The notes beneath the pieces were generated by a model. It was not told where the DNA came from. It searched no databases and saw nothing but the letters and a program-made list of their open reading frames with translations. From Eudorina sp. 2006-703-Eu-15 (taxonomy: Eukaryota > Chlorophyta > Chlorophyceae > Chlamydomonadales > Volvocaceae), in assembly GCA_003117195.1 (NCBI GenBank), contig BDSI01000008.1:62001-126000 (forward strand): DNA of 64,000 nucleotides. Reading direction: 5' to 3'. Made by a program: the position numbers and the translations under genes. This document shows positions 46,301 to 58,700 of this stretch, piece after piece. Each line of letters starts with the position of its first letter. The stretch's first letter is position 1.

Positions 46301-49300
46301 GAGTTGCATGGTGGAGCGGATTGCGGGTCGGGTCTGGCCGTGCCGTGTCCCCATGAAAAGATTATGTCCAGTACAATTACAAACGCAAACTGTGAAAGCA
46401 ATGGATTCTTGCGGACACCCGCTTCAGACCAGCCGCTGAAGAAGCATGGACGCGGCTGGGGCTCGCAGGTGAAGAAGGGCGCCATGAGTGCGGATGCCGC
46501 CGCCGCTGCCTTGGCTCGCGTCAAGGGCTCCCTGGAGTACACGGACTTCGGCAAGGCGGACATGGTGATTGAGGCGGTCATTGAGGACATTGGCCTCAAG
46601 CAGCGCATCTTTGCAGGTGAGTTCTGGGATGGGGTACGGGATGGGGTACGGGAAGGAATAGGAAGAGCTCAGTGGTCGAGGACAGCATTGCTGAACGCCA
46701 TGCAGGGGTCCCCGGACTCGTCAGTTTTCCATTTATGTGCGCCGCCCTTGCACCTGCCCAGGTCGTCGGCCTCTTTCCTTGTGATATCAACCTCGCTGCG
46801 CGCAGGCCCCTAGCGGACTGGGTCGGGTCCTCCTCTCACCTTCTGGCCGGGCGTATTGTATTAAACACCGCTTCGCCGTTCAACACTGCATTTCCCTTCA
46901 TCGCGCGCTTCATCTACCCGCTCCTTCGCTGTTTTCCGTCCCCGTTTCCAGATCTTGAGAAGGTCTGCCGGCCCGACGCCATCCTCTCGACCAACACCTC
47001 GACCATCGATATCGACCTGGTGGGCGCCAAGATGGAGGGCGGCGGAGCCAAGTCGGCGGGCCGCCTGCTGGGGGCGCACTTTTTCTCCCCCGCGCACGTG
47101 ATGCCGCTGCTGGAGATTGTGCGCACCAGTCGGACCAGCCCGCAGGCGAGTTGTGGTCAGCGTGTTGGGTGGGTCTGCACGGGACCGGGGGGGATAACGG
47201 CTAGGGTTTTAGGGTTTCACTGGCATGGGATTGGAGTTGGTGGGCTGTCAAGCGTAACGTACGGGTAGACTGGGGGGCACGGTACCGTATTCAGGGGCAC
47301 GGTCAAGAGGGGAAGACGACGTATCACGACACCCCCATACGCCGTCGTCGCTGCGTCTTTGGTGCACTCGCCGTGCCCGCCCCGACAAACTGATATCCGA
47401 TGTCCCGCGCGTCCCGGGGACTGACGACACACACGCGCAGGCCATCCTGGATACGCTGGCCCTGTCGGCCCGCATCAAGAAGACCCCCGTGGTGGTGGGC
47501 AACTGCACCGGGTTTGCAGTCAACCGCGTGTTCTTTCCGTACACGATGTCTGCCGTCATGCTGGCGGATCTGGGTCTGGACCCGTACCGCATCGACGCGG
47601 CGGTGGCGGGCAAGTTTGGCATGCCCATGGGACCCTTCAGGTAGTGTCGTTTACTGGTGGGGTTCCGAGGTGGGGTTCGAACCTGGGACCGCGAGGGTGT
47701 GGGACAAAACGAATAACATGGAACGAGACGCCACCAACGCATGGCTCGACCCTATGCCCTGCAGCGCTCTTGTGTGGGGACGGAATACTGGTCTTTGGCT
47801 ACAGGCTCGCTTGAATCTGTGCCCGCACTGCTGCTGGTGTGTTTCCGCATTAAGTGCTCTGACATGGTTGCCGACATCCAAAAGGCGTCATTTCTGGCCG
47901 ATCGCGCGGTCGCCTCCGATGCTGCCTGCGGTATAGCTCGAGTAACATTTGCATCCCGTGTCATGTGGCTGTCACCCCGGGTGTCGTGTGGCTGTCACCC
48001 CGCGTGGGTAGATGACGATAGCCCGATCCCGGCTGGTGCCCTCGCTCTCTGTTTGAGCCCGCCGCCTCTGTGCGTCCGCCGCCTTGTTTCCAATCCAGGC
48101 TGAACGACCTGGTGGGCTCGGACATCGGTCTGCACGTGGGGGCCAACTTCGTGACGTCCTTCCCGGAGCGGGTCTACGTCTCCCGCCTTATCCCGCTGCT
48201 CAACGAGGTCAAGCGCCTGGGCGAGAAGACCGGCAAGGGCTTCTACAAGGTGCGGTGCGGTGCGGCTGGGGCCGCCGAGCCGCCTGCGTCCAGTTGCCGG
48301 CACGGGTCTGGGCAAGCGGAAAGGGCACACACACTCGTTCCAAGGAGAGGCGGTGGCTGCCTCGCGGGGCTATCGACCTGCCCACGGGTGTGGCGCAGCC
48401 GCACGCCCGGATTACGGACGGCCTGGACATGCCCATAAATACCGGTCTTCGACGCTGTCCTTGTTTGTTTTGGAAAGCGGATGTACGTTGCCGTTGCTCC
48501 AATGCCGCTGGAACTGGCACCACTCGCGCGTCCACACAGTTTGACTCGAAGACCCGGAAGGCCTCCCCGGACGCCGAGCTGGCGCCGCTGCTGGCGGAGT
48601 CGCGCAAGTCGGCAGGGCTGGTCAAGGAGGGCGCCAAGCCGCCGGCACTGTCCGACTTTGACATCTTGGACTTCATCTTCTTCCCGGGTGGGCCCTGGGT
48701 TCGCATTCGGGCGTCTGGGGGCCAAGGGAGAGCCACCGGGGTCGCCGCTGCTGGGTGGGGACTGCGCCGACCAGCTGCGCGGTTCGCTTTCGGTTGATTT
48801 CTTCGTCCGGCCTGGCGTCCGGGTTGCGGTAGGGATTGGACATCCTACGACATCGGAGTCTCCTTGTCGCTTTCGTGGCATGAACATGTCGAAGGCAGCT
48901 GCCGCGCGGCTGGCGACTTGACCTGTCCTCACACCTGTGCCTTGCCCTTGTGCCTTGCTGTGGTGGCTCGCAGTGGTGAACGAGGGCTGTCGGGTCGTTG
49001 CGGAGGGCATCGTCGACAAGCCGGCGGACCTGGACGTCGCGTCAGTCATGGCGATGGGCTTCCCGGCGGTCCGGGTGAGTGCGCGACACGGATTGTATTG
49101 CCCTACCGAGCGGCGGTTGGCCATCGGCATTCCATCCCTGACGGCTGATGCTGCGGGTTTGGGTTGCTTGAAGTGGTAACTCTCAGGGCCTTTTGGCGGA
49201 TGCCTGTTGACCTCTTTGTGGGGCCACGGCCGAGGTGGTGTCGTTATGTGGGGCAGCAAAGCGCGCAGCGCCGCCTCTGCTAGTGGCTTTCCTTTTTACC

Positions 49301-49649
49301 TCTGTTCGTCGAGCGACATGCGAATTAAGAGGGACCCCTTTGTCGCAGGACCTGTCCCCGGGAAGCTATGCCTTGCCCCTGACTCCTCGGCTCCCACCCA
49401 CCGCGTGAGCATTGACGAATACGGTACGCTGTCTCCCGCCCGGCCTCCCTGATGCCGCAATCACCTCAGGGCGGTCTGATCTTCTGGGCCGACCTTGTGG
49501 GCGCCCCGCGCATCGTCCAGCGGCTGCGACAGTTCGCCGCCCTGGTGCCGCAGCACGCGGGCTTCTTCACGCCCTGCGACTACCTGGTGGCGGCCGCGGA
49601 GTCGGGGCGCAAGCTCTCGGCAGGCGTGCCGGCGACGTCGAAGCTGTGA
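43338..49649 (+). CDS. MFP2: Peroxisomal multifunctional protein (enoyl-CoA hydratase / 3-hydroxyacyl-CoA dehydrogenase)
   Basis: This bifunctional enzyme hydrates trans-2-enoyl-CoA and oxidises L-3-hydroxyacyl-CoA with NAD in peroxisomal beta-oxidation. Fourteen exons: 43338-43434, 43746-44016, 44386-44533, 44861-44987, 45173-45285, 45562-45712, 45999-46168, 46469-46616, 46952-47145, 47441-47640, 48099-48249, 48540-48687, 48974-49074, 49470-49649. They splice in perfect phase to 732 aa; Arabidopsis MFP2 and AIM1 are about 725. Hydratase Glu115 ([13 protein letters not shown]) and Glu135 ([18 protein letters not shown]) are present. The NAD site [11 protein letters not shown] is at 315-325. 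Dehydrogenase His451 and Glu463 are in [17 protein letters not shown]. The C-terminus is SKL, a canonical PTS1. The intron after 47145 has a GC donor (GCGAGT). Its divergent neighbour catalyses the preceding step of the same pathway. Confidence 0.97.
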
Positions 49650-52236
49650 AGGCCGGCGACGTCGGAGGGGCTGTGAAGACCGGCGACACCGGAGCTGCTT
49701 GGACGGAAGGGAAGGGGAGAGCGCGAGTGTGCGTGGTGTCTGCGGTTGGGATGGTGGCGGGCGGCTAGTATGGGCGGCGGGCGGCTTGCGACTGGAATCG
49801 GGGGACTGGAGACCGTGGACGGGTGTCCAGAGAGGACGAGATGGACAAGGGACAACTGTGGGTATTATTTGGATTTGGATGTGCTGGTTGCAGGGCTGTC
49901 ACGCCTACGGCTGAAGTGAGGGGCGCAGCGTAACGGGTTTTGGAGGTACATGTCTCGCACAATCAGTGCAGTGGTGTATACCGCTTTTGTTGGGTATGGG
50001 TGTTGGGAATGGCAGTGTTTGGCGTTTTCGCTGGGCATGGGCGTGGGCAAAACAGGTGTCCGGCGGTCCGCTGTTTGGCAGTTCCCTGTTGCTGAGATTC
50101 CTGCAAACATAGAATGGATTGTGCTGGTTTTCGTTTGCGTGACGGCACCCGCCGAGTGCGGTCTTTTGTCGGACCTTGGTTTCCCGATAGTGGTCATCAG
50201 GCCAACGGCATGTGTGCGTCGTGGCGGTTTGTTCCTCCTCACAATTCAAGGATGGAACGGCAACGCCAATGCGCGCGTTTTGACCAAGCGGAGCCAGGCA
50301 ATCTCTTACTCTCTTACTCCCACGTCAACGCGCGCGAGGCAGCCGGGAATGCAGGAGGCGGGCCCGCCGCCATCTCTTCGGCAAGTCCTTGCTCGGGGTT
50401 CCTCAGAGGCTTGGTCAAACGGTCTGCGTTGGCGGCGTGCTTGCCAAGGGAATAACGCGGGGGCGCAAGCGTAATTTCCTCTTTGGACGCATAACACTGT
50501 GAAACTGATGGCGATGACGGGGACATGCAGGCTTGTGCATACGCTCGAGCGGCCATGGCGAATTCTTTCTTTGTCTGTTTGTTTGCGCCGTGCATCGGGT
50601 CCGCCAGCTAGGTTAACAGGCCTTCCGGGTATCGGTTCGCATGCAAACCTGGTTGTTGGAACGCCTAAATGGGCATCGGCGCGCGGCTCGGCTTTTCGAT
50701 AGGGCGTGTGATGAAATGCAGTGCAGCACAGAGTGGACGGGGCATTTTTGGGCGGGGCCCCAGCGCGAAGCGCGTTCGGGGGGCCCCGCCCCCTAGGATT
50801 GCCCATGTCCGTGTGTCCGTGGTCCGTCCGGTAACGGCAAAACGTTCATTATCCGCTAAACTAATTCGCTGTGTTTGTCATATTAATTGTCCTCTATTGC
50901 AAGGTAACTTTGGTTTGGCTGAAAAAAATTCTTTGCGCACAAACGGTCAAAGTAAAGCTCCGCGGTCTCCATGGACCCGAGTCAACATTCACCCAACGCC
51001 TCTCGCGCTCATGTTTGTTGCAACAGGTGCCGCGTGATGAATACTTGGATTAGGGGCAGGTGGCGCGTGCTAAATTGAACTTCCATAGTGTTCTGATGTT
51101 TGAACATCAAGATGCCACCAACACCAAGATTTGTCTTTCTGTTTTGCCAGATGAATACAATTCAACATTATGTATTGAATCAAAGTTTCAAGATGCAAAG
51201 GGATAGCATACCGAGTACCAAGGAGTTCTCCAGTTTCGATGGCCCGAAGTCCGGCTCTCACCGCGACTTTTTTGCACCCTGCTTTTGCTTTACATTGCTA
51301 TGTAACTATTGTAGCAAACTTTAGAGGTCCACGTCTGCTGCACGCGTGCAGCAGAAGGGTTGCAAGCTTGCCGACGGACCAAACAACGACAGTTTCACGG
51401 CCAGAATGCTTCAAGCTTGATTTGTGATCATCTGCTTGACAGACGGATGTGGTAGTGCAGAGGCGACTAGCGTTACGATAGTGATAATGCAGATGCCATG
51501 ACCGCCGTGTACTGCAGGTTGGTTTCGGGGCTACCTACCTGCTTGAGCTTGCTGAATCTATACACGCCGATCCACCTTCAACATCAACGACACCCTCAAT
51601 GGCACCCTTTCAATCTCTCACACTCTTGCGCGGTAATAGAGTTTTCGTTGTAAAGCAAGCGACCTGTACGGATTGTAGGGGGCCCCGCCCTTTTCCGGCT
51701 TCAAGGAAGCCGACCCCCTACTTGTTGTCCAGAGCGTGGCGTTTTTAACTTAGGAACCCAGCCGTGTATTTCAGGTCGGGCGCTCCAGATGCACATGACC
51801 TGACCCCTATGATTCTACCCGAGACCCAGGATTAGGGCCTTCCTTACCTTTCCATCATGTTCCAGTGTGCACACTCCGAACGGGCACCGTGTCCCATTGC
51901 GCTAGCAGCAACCTAACCACGACGGCCCACGCGTTCCCGATGAACGGATACGATTAACCTGGGTTTGGGTTTGATTACGAATCTGATTACCCAATGGCAT
52001 TCCTCGTTTACATCCACCTCAAGCGAGGCACCCATTGCCAGACAGCTGCACCAATGCTTTTATCTATATCTACACTGCAACCATATGGGGGCGCAGCGCC
52101 CGTAAAAAATAACCCGCACGAAATACCCCTGAGCCTTCCCTCTAAATAGCAGACAACGCTGATGAAAGAACAATCTTCCATTTGCAGACTGTCCGATCAG
52201 CTGCAACGGACACCACCATGCCAGGCATCACGCCAG
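49650..52236. other. Intergenic; no gene seen
   Basis: No exon chain or domain was recognised. The region includes an inverted repeat at 50750-50791 and GGGGCCCCGCCC-type GC blocks near 51680. AT content rises around 50860-51330. The MFP2 3' UTR lies at the left end. Confidence 0.5.
50750..50791. repeat. GC-rich inverted repeat
   Basis: 12-nt arms GGGCGGGGCCCC and GGGGCCCCGCCC flank an 18-nt loop that itself contains GCGCG-type pairing. The arms are perfect. A related GGGGCCCCGCCC block lies near 51680, so it may be part of a dispersed element. Confidence 0.75.
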
Positions 52237-54580
52237 TCAAGCGCACCTTCCTGCGGGGCAAGAGCTGGGGACATGTGGCCCGCTAGTTCTGGCCTCGGCC
52301 TTCTGGGCTTGGGCCTGGAGGTCACGGTGAGCAAGTCTTCACTACCACCACGCCGCCCCTCGACCCAAGGTGCGGTGCGTCCTAACCGCCCCCGCAAAGA
52401 ATGTCAAAAGGACGCGGCGAACCGAATCCAGCCCCAACGAATTACCGTTATGCAACTAACCGCCTCCCGCAAGGTATGTTAATGCTACGGTACTTTTCGC
52501 GCCCGCGACTGCAGCGCCGGCACGATACCGTGAACGCACATGCCCGCTGACAGGATCCGCCAGCATTGCAGCCTGCGACGCGCCTCATCGCCGGCTCCGC
52601 AGCCTCGTAAAGCAGGGAATGTGGCGCAACGCTCTTCCGGGCGGCAGGTCCCTACCTGGGCAATCGTTCGGGTCCCCATACCTTCGACGCTGGCGACGCT
52701 CCCGGAAGAGGGCACCCCACCCCAACCTGTCGGTGCCACGACCACCATCCGCCGAGCTGCCAGCGACTGGCCGCCCCCAAGTCCCAGGTCTGCGGGACCC
52801 TCCAGCTCCTTGCTCGATTGGGGGTTGCTAATCTTGACCCATGCACCATTCACCGGGAGACACACAGCACCTGACCATGCAGCGCCGGGAACCTCACTTG
52901 GAATCCGCCCCTCACGGACCTGGCCCGCAGCTCCGCATCCATCTCAAAGAGGCCGCGCGCCAACCCCAAGGACACACCAGTAACTCCTCAACATTCACCC
53001 ACGCACGTGACCCGCAGAATATCCGACGTGCTCCTTATTACCTGGCTGTTGCGGTCACAGCTCAGAGCGCTCTCCTCTTGACACCAATGCTTACGACGGA
53101 TGGCAGCAAAAAAAATGCACCACGCTGGGTGCGTGCAGGTACACGCGCCCACACCCTTCCGGCCGGCCGCCCGCCGAACCCGACAGTCATTTGTTCCTCT
53201 CACGTCATGTCCTTTTTGCCACGTGACGTGACGTCATCACCACCACACACATCATCACCACTTCGTGGTATGGTATGCAGGGCAGGGATGACGTCCATGC
53301 CCGCGAGCATGCGTGCGTGTGGTCGTCTCTGGCACCGGAAACGGCAGGGCGTGCACAAGGTGCTCGCCTGGCGGGCTTGACTGCCGGCGCCCCGTTCTTC
53401 ATACCACCGACTCATCGCCCCTGCTGCGAGTCCAGAGCACCGTCCGTTCCCCGGAGACGCGATGCGACGCAACCCAAAGGCACGCGTCGGAAACCACAGA
53501 CCACAGACGCACCACGGGTCTTAACTAAATGTGGTACGGCGACCATCTGCAACCATGGGTACGCTTGCCGCTACGGCTCCAGGTGGTCCGCCTTGCATAA
53601 CCATTTTGCAGTGCCACAGTTTCGTGCGAATCAGTTCAATTACCAGAAGATCTGACCAAAGACACATGACCAAAGACTCACATACACTGGGTGGGTTCCT
53701 CGCTAAACACTCACATGCATTCACGCACATCAGCAACGCACATCAGGTGAACCAGAAGCGCAATAAGTCGCTTTGAAGACACCCCGACCCAATTATTGCG
53801 CGAGACGATGATAGATACATCCGCGACCAATCGACCCGGGAATCTGGCAGGGACGTGGCGGGGGCGACTCCCCAAAAGCCACCCTTGACATGGGTGTCGC
53901 GAACTCTCCGGCCACATCCCACGCCAGCACGCAGGGTTGCACCCAATCAACATGATTCCAGCCAAACCAACAACACGTATACATACTTCTCGCCCCTTGC
54001 GTGGGCGAAACACACATCGGACGCCGTCCTAGCCGCCACCGGTTTTGCTCAAGACGGTCCAGACGCGACAACGGCATCCAGCCCAGCGCCCCAAACACGG
54101 CTGTCCCCACCCCAACGATTGATTTCGGTATGCCCGGGTACCTGCTTTCTGGGTCTGGGTGTTCCTTTCTCACCCCAGAAACTCCCCCCGCACACGGGTC
54201 GGTCGGACGTGCCGAGACCGTGAAGGTGCGGGTCGCGCATCACAGACTTCACAAGCGCCGCGGGTTTCAAAACACTACCTGCAGTTCGCTGCTGCAAGGC
54301 AAGGCAAGACCGCGAAGGGAGGCCACCGCACGGCGTCAAGGCCTACGCGTTCCCGCTCACGGCCGGAGGGCCAGCCAGCGGCCAGCACCCAACCGTCCGG
54401 TGTGACTAGAAGAGAGAAACCCGCCGCCCGACCGAACCCAGGTGCAGATGTACTTACCACATAACCGTCGGGTGTGTGGCAACATGGAGGCACATGCGCT
54501 GACACCCCGTGCACACCAGCTTGCGGTCACGCGGCTCAAGATGCCCGTCTTGTGACACGCAGTGTCGACACCCTCGCCGG
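52237..54580 (-). CDS. Probable multi-exon gene, only partly resolved
   Basis: Four minus-strand pieces look like exons. 52314-52237 ends in a stop (PSSCPAGRCA). 52808-52656 (phase 0 both sides) contains LAARRMVVVAPTGWGG and has a good GTAGGG donor. 52983-52898 contains LARGLFEMDAELRARS, donor GTGAGG. 54278-54174 contains LKPAALVKSVMRDPHLHG, donor GTGAGA, with a phase that fits the 52983 acceptor. Further up, 54580-54475 ends at an excellent GTAAGT donor. In one frame it is Cys-rich (CRHC...LVCTGCQRMC), but that frame has the wrong phase for the next piece. No start or family was identified. Exons may be missing between 53000 and 54170, and the whole model may be wrong. Confidence 0.25.
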
Positions 54581-55708
54581 CGCCTCGGACCCGTCAAACC
54601 CACGGCGCCGTGGCGCGATGCCCGCCCTCGTTCGTCCCGTTGGTAAACTACGTAAGCTGCCAGGACACCAGGTAACCTGTTGCCGGGGAGGCGAGGCGAG
54701 AGGGGGAGAACACGACACGAGGACACCAACCACACCGACATATGCCCCAGCCTGGACCGATTTCGCTTCTACCCCAGCCCAGATCGAACACCAGCGCTCC
54801 TTCCCTCCACACACCTGAACCCCAACACGATGCCAAAAGAACTTCGACACTTCTCGTTCCGAAAGTTGCTCTTCTAGGGTGCGTCGTCCTTTGGCCGAAT
54901 CAATCCCCAATGCCCACCCAAACCCCAGGCACAGCGCTACCGTCACCGTCCCCCGGTCCGCGAGGACACCGGCCCTGTACGCTCCGCTACGTGGTTGCCA
55001 CGTGCCTTACCACGATACCGACGAGTTCCTCGACGCTCTTCGATAACAACCAGTGCAGGACTACCTCTCTTCGCTTTCTTACCAAGATGCAAACCGACCG
55101 AGCCGCAACCGTGCCATCTGTGGCACCTTAACTGATCTCCTCAGTGGGGGACCACCTCCCTCGCGAGACAAAGAAGCACGGCCGAAACAACGGGCAGGTT
55201 CCCGGTTGCATGGCCGCCATTTTGTGTCACTCTCCTCAAGTTCTCTGTGTGCAGGCCGCGCTGACAGATAGCTGCGCCCGACGCTTGTGATCGCAGCCCT
55301 GAAAACGTCCTCCACTGTACGCCATCGCCGCACACCATACACAGCCCTCATGGCCGCGACTCCACGGGCCAGACAGAGCTCGATGCACCAGGGTGCTCGG
55401 CATGCTGCATTGGAGGGACGAGGGACCGCCGGGCCCCAAGCCCCAGCACACCCAAAGCCGCCTCGTGGATGCGGCCGACGGCCGACGGCATAATCGCCGA
55501 CATGCCGTCACTGTAGCCACCGTCTCTTTCGAGTCGGGCTGCGACTCCCCAACCCCCAAGTCAGCTGGATCATCTAGAGCCTGCTGCCCCGTTCGGCTGC
55601 TCTGGCAGCCGCGGCCCCGCACTGACACCGCGAGAAACACATACGCCCGTGGGCATGCGGGGCGGTGCCGGCCCCGGGCGGGGTCCGCTGCCGCAGCCCC
55701 CCCGGTCG
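54581..55708. other. Spacer downstream of the SBP gene; no gene seen
   Basis: No supported feature was found. The left part may contain the 5' exons of the unresolved minus-strand gene and the right part the 3' UTR of the SBP gene. Confidence 0.45.
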
Positions 55709-58700
55709 TTACTTCGCCTGCTGCTGCAGGATGCCCAGCGGGTCGAGGCTGAGGAGCATCACGTTCTGGTTGGACAGCAGCAGCACTGGAAGAGGCAGCG
55801 GGAGAGGGCAGCAAGCGCGGGAGAGGAGGGGATGCCGGGGCGGCCGTGGGGCGCGATTGGTTGCAGCGACAGCGCGACAACAGGATTAAGGATGGGTCCG
55901 CGCGAGCTCATCCGAGCTCATCCAGAAGTTCGTAAAGTCTGATTCGGGGACGCCGGCGAGCGGAATGCAGGTGACTCGATGCGCCATGCCTCGGCTTTGA
56001 TCAGCGGGTGCAAAAAAATGGAGCCCAGCGGGGTCGTCCAGGGAACCCGAGGTCACGGCAAGGACAGCGGTGCGTCGTGTGAACGCAACTACCCCCCAAA
56101 CAGCGTGAAGGCCGTTGTGGGCTCCCCATCGTGGGCAACCCCAGTGCAGGTACTGTTGGTGAAGGGTTCCCATCCAGACACTTGCGGCGCCCCACCGGCC
56201 GATCCGCGCCCCACCGCCCGATCCGGAACCCAACCATCGGCCCTACATGGTCCGCCCTGGCCGGCCGCCGTGCTCTGCTGCAGCAGCTGCTGCGCCATGA
56301 GGCTCTGGAGGTCCTGCGCGAAAGAGGAAGGAAAAAACCCGACGACAGCACAGGGCGGGAGCAGAGGGATTCGAACAATTGAGACGCGGGAACGGAGATG
56401 TGAATGAAACGGGTAGGCAACGAGGGGACAATGTATGAGTGCGCACGGTGACAGCCCGCCGCGCTAGCGCGAGCGACCCCCGCGTTGCTCAGCGGCCATG
56501 CCGCCGGTCGACGTTGCGGCGATTGCCCCTGTCGCGCAATTGTCCCTCCATTCGCCCCCGGCTTCATCCTTCTGCGGCCCACCAATGCGGACGACGGGTT
56601 GGTCGCCTCCGACAGCGATCCCGCGCCCATCATCGGGCCCGTGCTGCTGTTGGCCGCGTTGTTGCTACCAGCACCCGCCGCAGCCGCCACTGCGGCCTGC
56701 TGCAGCAGCAGCTGCTGCGCCAAGTTCGTCCCGTTCAGCCCGGCGCCCAACCCGCCCGCGTTCAGTCCCGCGGCGCCCAGCGGCGCTCCGAGACCGCCGT
56801 GGCCGCCACCCGCCGGCCCGCCGGCGGCGCCTCCCTTCCCAGCCAGTACGGTCGCCAGCTGCGCCAGCTGCAGCTGCTGCAGCACGCTGCTGCTCGAGTC
56901 GACTCCGCCTCCAGCGTTCCCCCGGCCGCCGCCGTTTGCGGCCACAGCAGCTGTCAGCAGCTGCAACGCGTTGGCGCCCTGGGCTGGCGCGCCCAGCCCG
57001 CTGAGGTCAACGCCGCCGACCAACGCCGCCAGGTCAACTCCTGGGAGCTGCGCCCCCAGGCCGCCGCCTCCGCCGCCGCCATTGGCCGCGGGCATGAGCC
57101 CGGCTGCGGCGGCACCGCCGCTCGCGAACAGGAGCTGCTGCACCTGGTTGGCGTACTGCACCGCGGAAAGACCCGTCGCGTCGTTGAGGTCCCCGCCCAA
57201 CTGCCGCAGAGCGCCGTTGTCGCACTGGCGGGGCACAAGAGGGACAGAGAGACACAAGCGGGACAGCCAGGTTGAAAGGCAACTGGACCAAGAGGCAAAA
57301 TGCAGGCACAAGCAGACGCCCCGGCCACCTCATCCTCGTCCTCCTCTTGCTGTAGTGCAAGGAGAAACCCGCCTGGGCCGTCCTTCGTGCACACCAATGA
57401 CAGACCCTCTCCGCATCAAGGCGAGAAGCCGCCCCGTGCCCGTTGCCAATCGCCCTAGGCAAGGCGCCAGCCTTACGGCCCCGAAATCCGCCAGGTCAGC
57501 ACCAACACGCGCCCGGACGACGCCCCTTTCCCCGGCTTCGGTAATTATCGCTGGTAATTATTTGTCGACGGGCTGGGTGTGTCTGGGATGTCTCTTTTTA
57601 ATCCCCGGCTTCGGCCCACCCGGGGCGAAAACCGCAAGCCGTCCCCCTCAACACACGCAAATCCCACCCACCATGCGTCCATCCATCCCTCCCTCCTACC
57701 AGCGCAGCTCGGCTGGGCAGCGATAGGGCGCCCAGCGGATGCCCGCCCTTGAGCAGCCGCCCCGCCATTCCGTCCGTGTCGTCGCCCGCTAGGGTCCGCT
57801 CGTCGGTCCTCTGCTTCCGCCGCCGCAGGTTTCGATCCTCGCTGCGGGCCTTGCAGCTCCTGAGGGGTGCCACCCGGTCAATGCCGGGAACGCTTGAGAG
57901 TTCAGCTGCTGGTCTCACCCGGCACACCACGTTCCGATCGGGATCGGGCACAACAGGTCAACGACCGGGACCGGGCACACCAGGCCAACGACCGGGGAGC
58001 TCTGATAGCCCACCACCTCGACGCCCCGCAACCCACCTCCTGCTGCCCGCGAAGTTCTCCAGCGACTGAAACTTGTTACACTGCTGGCAGAAGCGGTACC
58101 GACCGCCGCTGAGCATCACCCACTCCGCCTTGAAGTGCGGCTCACACACCGAGTAGCGCCGCAGGTAGAGCTTGGCATCGCTGAGATCGCGGCCGCATCC
58201 TGGCGTTGGTGGTGACCAGGGGCGGTGGTGGCGGTGGTGGTGTGGAGGGTTTTGTGAGAAAAGCAACCCAGCCCGTGTGGCGGTTTATATCATCGGTGGA
58301 CATGTTTGAATGGTGTGCGGGTGGTGATGATCACAGCATGATTAGGGGTCGTTTGTGCACAGTGGCGGCGCTAGGGTGGACGCGCAGTTGGGAGAGGGCC
58401 CCGCAGCGCAAGTCACGCTGCCATGCAGGTAAACAAAAACTCATCGAGTTTCAATAACCAGAAAGCTTGATACTGCAACATTTGTTGTCTTTGTCTCCTC
58501 GCGCGTACTCATGGACTTAATGCACACCGGCGACCCAGCAAACCCATGATCCAGTTCGGCGTTCGCGGTACCAACCGCTGTGAGGTTCCCGTCAGCTGTG
58601 CGCTGCCCGGCAAGCAGCTTGCGCGTGCTTGCCCTTTGCTGAGCTCAAGAACCTGGCGTGATGAACCTCCCGCGGTTTTCCACGCCCTAATCCCCGCGGC

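Noticed and set aside
56485..57726. 413-codon open frame on the plus strand
   Set aside because: Antisense to the Gly/Ala/Gln-rich SBP exon and neighbouring introns. It is Pro/Ala low complexity only.
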